Shown here piece after piece: positions 20,726 to 32,700 of a DNA stretch of 64,000 nucleotides. The stretch is from positions 81,091,566-81,155,565 of the forward strand of contig OZ024928.1 of the NCBI GenBank assembly GCA_964017235.1, read 5' to 3'. This stretch comes from Sabellastarte sp. h YS-2021 (lineage: Eukaryota > Annelida > Polychaeta > Sabellida > Sabellidae). Each line of letters begins with the position of its first letter. Position 1 is the first letter of the stretch. The position numbers and the translations under genes are program-made. A model generated the notes under the pieces. That model did no database searches and was not told the origin of the DNA. It was given only the letters and a program-made list of their open reading frames with translations.

Positions 20726-23700
20726 GTAATGTTTATATTCTTAAATCCTGATATTAATGTTGTATGTAGTAGACTGTGTATTTGTAAAACCAGTGTAAGT
20801 AGAACCAGTCTTTTGGTCACAACATGGTTGTGTCTTTGTTGGTACAAGTGAAAGTTAACTACCACCAGAATAAAATGCTGTAGATTTGGGATGGTTCTGC
20901 TTTCATAAAGCTTACTGTATTGAGGTGTTAATTATGCAACCTATTATATTGTAAAAAAATATAACAAATGTAGATTTTTAATTGCCTGTAGGTTAATGCA
21001 TTAAAGTGAATCTGTGTTTGATGAACTCTATCTTTTGTTTATTTATTTATTTTTTTTTGGTTTTAACGTCGTTTTCAACACATTGTATAGGTCATATCAC
21101 AATGGATAGTTTAATGGGCACAGGAAACCAGTACACACAGTTGGTCAAGGTTCTGTCCTGTAAACTGCTGACCAACGGCAAGCAACTACCAGCTTTCCCA
21201 CTTGAGGTCAGGCCGGGAATCAAACTCCGATCTCAAAGGTGAGAGGCGGGATTGTTACCATTCTGCCACCGTGGCCCCCTATCTTTTGTTGAAATCAAAT
21301 TTGGAATAAGTATGGAACACAAGCTGGATGAAATTTAACACCAGAATTCTTTTTCCTGTTGTTTTTATTTGAGCTTTGAATGTTTTGTTCTGTTGATGTG
21401 AACTCTTTGATATGTCTATTTTAGGTGGTGGAATCCCAACAGTTGATTGGTGGAATGGAGGACTTTTCATGTCTGGAGTCAGAGTATGTTGGTGATGAAG
21501 TTTTTCAGCTCAAAATTAAGGTATTTTTTCGAAAAGTATTAAGAGCCTGCAAAAAATATCCAAGAGACATGTTATTGTCGAAGTAGTGCTTCTTTTCATT
21601 TTGAAACATGTACAGTGATCTGGATTTGTTGAGTTGACAGTTTTAGCTGTAATAGCTTATTGCTTACTAATGTCTTCAGGTATGTTCACTGACCACTTCC
21701 TAAATGTCATCTCAAGAGCCGTTTTGTCCTACCTTGTCAAGAACTTGTCAGTGACAGAACCCTTAGAGTGGTACTGTATTGAGTAAAATTTCCTTTTGAG
21801 AAGAAATAACTGATGAGTTTGTAAAGAGGCATTTTCCAATGAGAGTTGTATAGTCATCATGAATTTCTGGCTAAATAAAATTATTTTATTTGTCCCTTTT
21901 AGATTTGAAATAAGATGCTTTGACTGTATTTAAATATGGTGATAGTTTACCATCAGTTTGCTTCAGTCCCAGTAAGCATAGTCTCATCTCAGTCCATTTA
22001 ATGCCTTATACAAATATTAATCTATTTAAAGGAGAGTTATTTTATGAGTTAATGGCTCTTGTGGAGAAGAAAATCTGTTTTCATCTCTGTTTTCACAGGA
22101 TTTGAAGAGCAAGTATAAACATATGCGAAAAGTACGAGGTGATGGAAACTGTTTCTTCCGAGGATTTGCTTTTGCATACATGGAACAACTTCTAAATAAT
22201 AAGGAAGATTTTAACAGGTACTTTCTGATGCTTTTACAAGCCATTCTGCTTTTTTTTCTTTTTTTTTCTTTTGTAAGGCTTGTTGACAGTTTTATATTGA
22301 AAGCTAGTGAAATTCAGTTAACTTTCAAAATTGTTAAACTGTAAAGTTAACTTCTTTAGTTTGTACAAAGATGATGAAAAATTAACAGAATTTATTCTTA
22401 TTTGATCTTATGGAATAAATTTTCCATTGATAAAGAAATTGTCACCATTTATATAGGTTTGTTATTTTAATTTTATAACCAGGTTAGGGGCCATGGTGGC
22501 ATAGTGGTAACACAGTCACCTCCCATATCTTGAGATCAGAGTTCAAATCCCAGCCTGACCTGAGGTGGGAAACCTGGTAGTTGGTTACCGTTGGTCGGTA
22601 GTTTCCAGTACAGAACCTTAACCTTGACCAACTGTATGCACTGGTTTCCTCTGCCCTTTAAGCTATTGATCAAAATATAACCAATATAAAAGGTACTAGA
22701 CATGATGTAAAAGACGAAACAAGAGAATTCGGAGGCAAGCCAAGTGCATAATTAGCAAAATTTTAGCCAAATATATTAGTCATTATGTTTGCTTGTTTGT
22801 TTGTTGATGCAGGATTGGAGCAAAGGAGGATGTATATTTTAAGAAAAGTAAATCTTGCTTGTGTTGAAGAGCTTAAGTGTGAACCAGTGGTCTGCTTACA
22901 GGGTATTAAATAAATGGTCTCATAAATAGTAATGTAATTGAAAACTTGCTCCAAATCAAGGATATTGTTCTGTTCGTGCCCAAATTTGAATGAGTTCTTC
23001 CTTGTAACAGTTCAGATGCTCCCTAAAAATTTCATTACCATCTATGCAGTACTTTTGGAGTTATACTGTAAACAAACAAACTTACAAACAGAATGATTAA
23101 ACTTTGAAAAAAATTGCAAAGTACTAAATAAATAAATTTACATCCAAGTTTTTTTGGATGATTCATAAAATAGACTAATGCATTTTGTGATCTCTGACTG
23201 AAAAGTGTACATTTGAGAGAATTCCTGGTAGACTGGTCTCTCTTTTACCTTGACTTTGTGACATTTTTGCATTTTGAAAACCTTACTGTTTCTATTCAGG
23301 GAAGACTAGGGAGAAAGAGGGTCCGCCGGCTCCCACATTTTCTATTGCTTATAGCTCAGCCACCACTGGGCGGATTATCTTCAAAATTAGCACATGTATG
23401 TAGTAGCCTTGGGGAAAAATATCTAAATACTGTGTCATAAAATTTCAACCTATCAGAGAAGTCACATGATCAAAAAATGTTTTTCAAAGGGGTGCGCTTG
23501 TTTGGATGATAATGTAAAAAGCGCTTGACCTATTCACATGAAATTTGGCAAGTAGCTTTGTTATGTAGATGATCCAATACAAAATGGCCGACTTATTAAC
23601 TAAATACCACGATTTTTAATGATAAAAATGAAAAAATTTTCGACTTTTTTCAAAAATTGTTTTCCACCATTTTTGATGGCCAAAAATGCATTTATCTCGG

Positions 23701-26700
23701 AAATGGTACGAGATAGAGCGATTTCAGTGAAATTTTTTACCCCCAGGGTATCCGCAGTGTCATGGTTATCCTGCCATTTTTAGCGGCCATCATGAATTTC
23801 TCCATAAAATGGAAAATGCATTTATCTCAACCTCGGAAATGGTGCAAGATAGAACGATTTCGGCTAAATTTTTTACCCCCCAGGGTATCGGCATAATCAT
23901 CTGGCAATTTTCCCTCAAATCGGCCATATTGGATTTCATTAAGCATGAAAAACGCATTAATCTCGGAAACAGTGCGAGATAGAGCGATTTCTGTGAAATT
24001 TTTTATCCCTCAGGGTATCCGCAGAATCATCGGGTGACTTTTCCCAAAGATTGTTTTCCTGCTATTTTTTTGGCAGCCATCTTTAATTTCTGCGTAAAAA
24101 CGCAAGAATGCATTTATCTCAGAAACTGTGCTAGATAGAGCAATTTCATCAAATTTTTTTACCCCCCAGGGTTTCCACAGTCATCTGGCAACTTTTCCCA
24201 AAAATAGTATTCCCGCGTAAAACGCAAAAATGCATTTATCTTGGATACGGTGCGAGAGAGAGTGATCCCACCATTTTTGGCCACCATCTTGAATTTATGC
24301 GTAAAATGCCAAAATGCATTTATCTCAGAAACATTGCAATTTTGCATAAATGGAAATACAAATTAAACAGAGGAACATAGTCATTTTGACACAGTCATTA
24401 ATGTGCATTGGTACACTCCACTTTTGCTGTGCGAAACTAATTTCTTTTTCTCTGGCGAAGGAATACTGTAGTTTGTTTATAGTCCTTTTGCCAAGTGCCT
24501 CCGAGGACTGTGATGTGGTTATTTATTGTTGTTGGTATTGGTAATGACTGTTTTTCCATAGATTTAAAGAAGTTGCAGCAAAAAGTAAAGATGAACTTGT
24601 ATCTCTGGGGTTTCCACAGTTTACCATAGAAGATTTTCATGATATTGTAAGTATTACTGTGATTGAGGACAAGTCAACATTGTATCATGATTAAAAGTAT
24701 AATAATATGAAGACTTAGGTTTAAGTTTGTAACGTAATCCAGTCTATACAGGTGATACAGAGTAAATTATGGAGTACTAGATTAAAAGCTGCACTCTTTG
24801 TGACATTTTAAGCTAGCCTCTGCAGATGATCCACTTCACAATATGAGGATTTGATTGGCTAGGACATTTAGATAAATGGACAGAAAGACTTTTATATTTA
24901 TTAATATAGGTTTCCATAAAAATATCTGTGAAATAAAATATTTATGATGACCATTTAATTGAGATATTTTTAACAGATATTTTTAAAAGATATTTTTTAA
25001 ACTTTACAAGGCATATTTAATTTATGCTGGAAAAATTTCGATCCACTTGATATTACAGTGAATATTCCAAGTTTAAAAATATATTCTTTATTCCTTTTAT
25101 CCAATAAGTTTCTTATCTTTAGTCTTTGTCCATTGAATGTGTCCACAGTTCATTTATATACCCTTTTTATCTCCCTATTTTCACTCAGAGGTTTGGTATA
25201 TGAAAACACTTTTTTTGTTGATTCATAGCAAGTATATCCCATTTATCTAACATTTATCATACAGCTAATTAAGCGTCCCTGAAAAGGGCGCTTATTTGGT
25301 TTCGCGCCAGTTTCCTCGCCGCCGCATTATGGTCTCCCTTGAATATCTTCCTTATTATTGGAAGCCTTTTAACCATATTTGGCAGTTATATACCTTAGGC
25401 GTGGGAAAATTTTTCCACATGCTTAAATTTGACCTTTGATCTTTATCAAGGTCACATGATCAAAAAATAGTTTTTTCGGGTACACCCGCCCGTCATCGCA
25501 GTTCAGGAAAATCTACTGATCCGCAGATGCTTGTAACTTCATACATTTGTTCATACTAGCAAAAACGCGAGCTGATTAGATTTTGGGAGCAATCCGATGA
25601 AAATTGACCGATTTATGGGCGATTTTCTCACAGGTACCAATCAGAAAGCTTAAAATTCATGTGAACCCCCCTATTATCTTCTTAAGTATTGCATTTTATT
25701 GCGCTACCATAGCTTACCATGTGGGACTGAATGCTTTTACTGGTTGCCGCGAGGAACTACGACCAACGTCTAAGAAAAAAAGACATTTATTCTTGGCCGT
25801 AGCCTCAGGTTGTCGTCACGTGATCTTCCCCCTTATGTTACAACTTTTCTCGTTGGTCACCGCCATCTTACAATCTTTGGGAAGTATTTACTGCCTTTTT
25901 CTTTGTATATCTCAGTGCAGTATTATTGTTAAACGTTCCCGTTTATGTATTTCATTTATTACTGTATAAAGCCCATTCTGGCCAATTTTCAGCACTTCCG
26001 CTTTTGTAAATTGTCCTTATTTTAAGTTTTCTGAACTCGCCTCGACTGGCTTTTTCTTCTGCGAGTTGTTGACTCGAGGTCTACTCGTGTTTGTTTTATT
26101 GCGTTAAAGCATGTCTTCTCAAGGAGGAACACACCAAACTAGTATAAATACCTACAGCAAATGCATCTATTTCCTTCCTACCTGCAGAGAGGCAGGTAAG
26201 GTCGATGATCCGTGTGTCAGAGCTAATCTTAAAATATCTTTGTCTTCTCGCGTCTACATACATATATTGGAGGCATTCAATAATTTCCGTGAAGATTTTC
26301 AGAAATCTTTACAAAAGCAAAGAGAGGTGGATCAGACCTCTTCTTCTGCTCATAAAACAAACGCACCCTCCAAAGATCTGGACAAATCCTCGAATCCAGT
26401 AGTTCTATCAAGTCACTGGAGGTGGAGTTCGCCCCAGAACTTCAAATTTCTCGCCTCGACTCGTATTCTAGTCGCCTCGTAGACGACGCGGGTCAAGGTT
26501 GTAGTTCGGCCAAGGATCCCTCAAACGTTGCCTCGACCAGCCCAAAACAATATTCACACTCTTTTAGACAATATGCTGTAGATCCGAGCTCCTCGGACCA
26601 CTACTTGGACTATTCTAATGACCCTCAACCAGCCCTAGTAGGCCCAAAGCACTCTGATAAGCCAACACAAGTCGAGGACCAGATTCGTACCCTCATCTTC

Positions 26701-29700
26701 AGAGGAAGATCAGTCCCCTGAACATATGCATAGGTTCTCTAAGCCCTCCAGGAAGTCATACCCTGATCAGGACCGCTTAATTCACAGTTGGTGAAGGAAA
26801 CCCCAACGTGACCCTTACCCTCCTTATTATAGGGAAGTAGCATTGGCTGACATCCCATTCCAATATGCTGTGGAGGTGGATACGTTTCGACGCATCCTCA
26901 AGTTGCCTGAAACTAGGGAATCCTTACCTAGATCTTCAACTGCGGTCATGTGCCTTGATGATGAGAAAGGCAGGCAAAAAACTTAGACCAAGAGGTCCTT
27001 CCTCCATGTTGCCTCTCAATTCAATCATTAAGAAGGCCTTTGATAAATTTGATCAGGACTTCCAAACAGCAAATTTACCTGAGGGTAAGTACATCCAACC
27101 ACCTCCTTCCACTGTCAAGTGGTACCAGCCAGACCAGTCTTGTTATGAGGACAAATACAAGAGCTGAATACAGACTTTGCCAAGATTTGTATTTCTCCTA
27201 AGTCATCTGGTCTCCTATGGTCAAGGTTCCTCTTCCAATTCTTAAAGAATTGGAATATCAGGCAAGACAGAATTTTTCCACTCGCAATTTCGCTACTACC
27301 TTTGCCAAGACTTCCTCTTTCTGTCATGTCACTTTGGAGAAGTGTCAATATAGCCTGAAACACTTTTCACACAGGTCAAGTCTCAGATCAGGAGAGGTGT
27401 CGAACCTGATAAAGTAGCGAAACGTGGTTATGAAGAAGCCTGTGAGTCTCTGGATCTGTGGAATAAGACCATCCTGATCCAACACAGGGCCTTGACTTGC
27501 CTTAGTAGTCCTTGTCCCATATTCTCCAGAGAAAATTATACTCAATGGGCAATACTGGCTTGATTAGGCTCAAAGCCGAAATGACCCTATTACAACCACA
27601 CTTAGGAGAAACCAGGCACCAAGAACTACTTGGTGAAGGAAGACGAGGACTTCCTTCTTAAAAAAGGCACCTCAAAAGGTTCTCAGGGTTTTGGACCCTA
27701 CCAGAATAAGCCGTTTAAGAACTCCGGAAGGCATCCTTCTGGCCGTCTTCCTTGTTTAAATCATAGTTGGTGAAGGAAGGCAAGGACTTCCTTCCTAAAA
27801 AGGCACCTCAAAGATTCTCAGGGTTTCGGACCCTACCAGAATAAGCCCTTTCATGCTCCCCACAAGAAAAGAGGCTCCTACAGGAAACGCCCCTATGGGG
27901 GCAATTCCTCACACAGCAGTAACCAGTCTTTTTTCTTCCAACAGGGGAAAACAGAACTTCAGAGGCTCCAAAGGGTCGTTTTTTCGACCCCACAACAGGG
28001 GAAGAGGGCGTGGATCCCTCTTCCCAATGACTCCTTTAAAGCCTTAAGCAGTCCACCAGTAGGAGGTTGCCTCCGTTCTTTCAGCAGAGACTGGCAAACA
28101 AACAATTGTTCATCCAACGTATTAAACCTTATCACCAATGGTTACGTACTGCCATTCCTCTCAAAGCCCAACTTAGTCAGTTTTTCTCTGATAATATCAG
28201 AATACAAGGCCCTCCCAAAGGACCAAGCCTTGGCCCATTGCATCCAGTCTCTACTGTCAAAGAACGTTATCGAAAGGGTGGAAAATGTAAAATCTCTCGG
28301 GTTTTACAGTCGCCTGTTTCTAGTACCCAAGCCTCACCAAAGGTGGAGGCCAGTTATAGACTTAAGCAGGCTCAACACTTTTCTACATGTAGAAAAGTTC
28401 TAGATGGAAACTCCAGAGTCCGTCAGGACCTCCCTGATTCCAGGGGAATGGGTATCGTCGATAGATCTATCGGACGCCTACCTTCACATCCCCATCCATC
28501 CTCACTCAAAGAAATACCTAAGATTTTGCCACAGGTCTCAGGTGTTCCAGTTCACCTCCCTATCTTTCGTACTGGCCAAAAGGAGGTGAAGCTCATGACC
28601 CTCTCCAGGTCTCAGACTCCACCAATACCTGGTCCACTGGCTGATCAGGTCTCAGTCGTGGGAGGAAGCCCTAGTGAACACTCAGGCAGTGGTAGATCTA
28701 ACCCAGTCCTTGGGATGGATCATCAATCAATGAAATCAACTGAATCCCACTCAGGTGTTTTCGTTCGTGGGTTACGAGTTCCACCTGGATTCAGCCCTTG
28801 TAAAACCCACTCAAGAGAGATGGCTCAAACTCCAGGATTTTATCCTACACCTCAAGTCAAAACATGTTTTTGACTGCAAGATGTTTGATGTCTCTTATTG
28901 GGTCGCTAGCCTCAACGGAGAAAATGGTCCCAGAGGGACGCCTTCACATGAGGCCCTTTCAGTTTCACCTCAAGGAGCACTGGAAATTTCCTCAACCACT
29001 GGACAGCCTCCTTCCTTGGACAGAAGCCATCTCTGCACACCTGGTTTGGTGGCAGAATCCTGCAAATGTGATGAAAGGCTCACACCTTCATCCCAAGACC
29101 ACAGTATCCAACTCCTTACAGACGCCTCAAACGAAGGTTGGGGCGCTCACTTAGAACCAAGTTCTACACAAGGTCTGTGGTCTCCCCAGGAAAAAGGGCT
29201 TCACATAAACGTCCTAGAATTAAAAGCTGCCTTTCTGGCCCTGAGACGCTTCAAAGACCAGTGTCAGGACCAAACCGTGCTAGTTGCGACGGACAACTCA
29301 ACTGTGGTGGCTTACATAAACAAACAAGGGGGAACACACTCAGCGGAGGTGTGTGCACTCCTGTGGAGAATCATGACCTGGTGCCATCATTCTCACATCA
29401 TATTGAAAGCCAGGCACATTCCAGGGTGTCTGAATGTGATGGCCGACCTACTTTCCAGGTCGAATCAGGTACAGTCGACCGAATGGTCTCTACATCCACA
29501 GGTGTTCAAACAGATCTGCCAAAGGTGGTTCACTCCCCACGTGGACCTATTCGCCACTTATCTGAACCACAAACTTCCACAGACTGTACGTGTCTCCTAT
29601 CCCAGACCCGAAGGCTTGGCACATAGATGCTCTAAACATAAACTGGACGGGTCTCACTGCCTATGCTCACGCTCCAACGGCTCTCCTCTCCAAAAAATCA

Positions 29701-32700
29701 TACTAATAGCCCCAGGCTGGCCAGGGATGCCCTGGTTTTGGGACCTAGTGCAGCTCTCAACAGAGATCCCACTGCAGCTCCCGGTGTCGACAACACTCCT
29801 CAAGCAGTCCCACAACTACGTGTTCCACAGCAACCCGCAGCACCTCCACCTCCACGCCTGTTTGTAGGAGTGGACAACCCCAAGAACAAGGCTTCTCTGT
29901 GGAAGTGGCAGAGAGAATTGCTGCACCTCAGCGGTCATCAACAAGGACCATCTACAAATCAAGTGGGCCCTATTTAAAAAATGGTGCAGAGAAAATTCGG
30001 TGAATTTCTCCACTCCATCTGTGAAACAAATCTCAGATTTCTTCATGTATCTGTACCAAGACCTAAACAGGCGCCCCTCCACCATTGATGGTTACAGGAC
30101 GGCCATTGTTGACACCTTGGACCCATCGGGCCAACATATTGCTCATAATGAGGACCTTCATAGGTTGCTCTCCAATTTCCACAGGGATCGCCCCAAAAGT
30201 TCCAGAAATCTCCCCAAGTGGAACCTTTCTGTTGTTCTCAATGAGCTCACAAAAGCACCCTTTGAGCCTATGAAAGACACAGACCTCAAACATCGCACTC
30301 TCAAAACTGCTTTCTTGCTAGCTTTGGCCTCCTGCAAGCGCCGCAGCGAAATCCATGCCTGGGTTGCAAACAAAGTATCTAATCAAGGCCACTGGGAAAA
30401 GGTCTCCTTGTTCCCTTCTTCTGACTTCATAGCCAAAAACCAACTAGCAAGAGAAGGTTCTCAAAGTGTGTCTCCGGTGACTATCCCTGCTTTGACTACC
30501 ATTGTGGATAGACAGTTCAAGAAGACAGGACCCTGTGTCCTGTGCGGGCTCTGAGGTACTATCTGGACCGAACCAAGGACCAAGGTTCCCGGTCCCTCCT
30601 TTTCATTTCCTTCAAGAAAGGACATACATCAGTCTTCGGACCCGCTACTCTCTCTTCTTGGTTGAAACAAACCATCCTACTTTGTTATAAACAAGCAGAC
30701 CAGCAAGCCTTGGATTTAGTCCAAGTCAAGGCGCATGACATTCGGGCCTTCGCAGCCTCTAAGGCGTTTTACGGTGGGGTATCGGTGGACCAGATCATGC
30801 AAGCCTGTCACTGGAAAACTCACAACACTTTTACCAATTTTTATCTAAAAGACCTTACTTGGTCGGACAATGACAACAATCTGTATCTGGGACCAGTAGT
30901 AGCGGCACAACAGGTCCTAGACCCTTCTCCTCAGTCCAGTCATCCTCGGAAAGAAAAAAAGGGGGGGGAGGGGGGGGGGCACATCCGCTACAACCAAGTC
31001 TTCAGGAGTCTAATCCCAGGGTCTAGGTATACGTCTACCTCATCAGGGTGTATCCGGTAAGGTCTATCTAATCTTTAAATCACTATAATTGTACATTGTA
31101 TTAAGGACCTTAAGGTTGTCATTTTAGTCAGTACCCGAGCCTTAAGCTCAGGTTCTTCCGTGATCGTCCAAGGACTGACCCCGTCTGTGTATCTAGGGTA
31201 CACATCTCCTTCTCATCAAACACCCTGACAGTTTTTTAGCACTGTCATTCATTCAGGTTTTTGGCTTCTACAGGCCCGGTCTTCGGGATTGGGGCCCTGT
31301 AGACGGGACTCAGACTGGTACTTTCGATCTTTCATTCTACTATTATTATCAAAGTTCTAAGAAAAAACAGACTTATCTGCCAGTCTCAGCTGTAATCCCT
31401 CCTCCGGACGGTTGGATTCAGCATTCAGTCCCACATGGTAAGCTATTGTAGCGCAATAAAATTGAAAATTTTAATTACTTAAATGTAGCTTTTATAAGCT
31501 ACAAGCTTACCATGTGGGACTAAGGAGAGTCCCACCCTGCCTCCCCGCTGTATTACGGCTGAGGGGTATGGGTTTAAATCTCAACGAGAAAAGTTGTAAC
31601 ATAAGGGGCAGATCACGTGACGACAACCTGAGGCTACGGCCAAGAATAAATATCTTTTTTTCTTAGACGTTGGTCGTAGTTCCTCGCGGCAACCAGTAAA
31701 AGCATTCAGTCCCACATGGTAAGCTTGTAGCTTATAAAAGCTACATTTAAGTAATTAAAATTTTCAATTTAGAGCCATAAAATGTATTGGGAGGTAGTAG
31801 GAAACCATATTTGGAGAGTCTAGAAAGCAAGTCAAATTTCCCTCTGACCCCCCTGTAGGGGTCAAACTGGGGTCATAAAATAGCCAATTTCGTCTTTTTC
31901 CCTTATATCTCCTTTATTTTTGCTTCTACAGCTTTAGAATGTATTAAGAGGTATTGGGAAACCATATGTGAAGAGTCAAGATAGCAGGTCAGATTTACCC
32001 CCAGACCCCCCCTTATGGATCAAACTGGGGTCATGAAATAGCCAATTTTGTGTTTTTGTCTTATATCTATTTTATTCTTGCTTTCAGAGATTTACAATGT
32101 ATTAAAAGGTATTGGGAAACCTTATGTGAAGATTCTAGATAGCTGGTCAGATTTACCCCTGGACCCCCCTTATGGGTCAAACTGGGGGTCATAAAATCGT
32201 CTATTTTGTGTTTTTGCCTTTTATCACTTTTATTCTTGCTTTTACAACTTTAGAATGTATTAGGTATTGGGAAACCATATGTGACTGGGGTCATGAAATA
32301 GCCAATTTTGTGTTTTTGTCTTATATCTATTTTATTCTTGCTTTCAGAGATTTACAATGTATTAAAAGGTATTAGGAAACCTTATGTGAAGATTCTAGAT
32401 AGCTGGTCAGATTTACCCCTGGACCCCCCTTATGGGTCAAACTGGGGGTCATAAAATCGTCTATTTTGTGTTTTTGCCTTTTATCACCTTTATTCTTGCT
32501 TTTACAACTTTAGAATGTATTAGGTATTGGGAAACCATATGTGACTGGGGTCATGAAATAGCCAATTTTGTGTTTTTGTCTTATATCTATTTTATTCTTG
32601 CTTTCAGAGATTTACAATGTATTAAAAGGTATTGGGAAACCATATGTGAAGAGTCTAGATAGCTGGTCAGATTTACCTCCAGATCCCCCCTTACGGGTCA

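Larger units (their letters stand above)
25694..31770 (+). mobile_element. DIRS-type retrotransposon, element 1 (degenerate)
   Basis: Inverted terminal repeats at 25694-25855 and 31582-31770 share a region of about 160 bp, while the outermost bases differ (TTTTATTGCGC left, TTTTCAATTT right). An internal complementary region at 31421-31521 joins the complements of both ends. Inside are remnants of gag, RT-RNase H and tyrosine recombinase in DIRS order. Many frameshifts and stops make it inactive. It sits in an otubain intron in the gene's orientation and inside another mobile element. DIRS elements integrate through the recombinase and leave no target duplication, consistent with the flanks. 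Confidence 0.9.

Noticed and set aside
22487..22560. A functional tRNA gene
   Set aside because: A and B boxes are present but acceptor and anticodon stems do not close, and the sequence continues as a SINE body that exists in a second copy.
28067..28873. 268-codon frame as a separate gene
   Set aside because: Most of it is out of phase with the RT motifs, which are readable in the neighbouring frame; it is a shadow of the broken RT.
25694..31770. Ty3/gypsy or LTR retrotransposon
   Set aside because: There are no direct LTRs, protease or DDE integrase; inverted ends, an internal complementary region and a tyrosine recombinase define DIRS.
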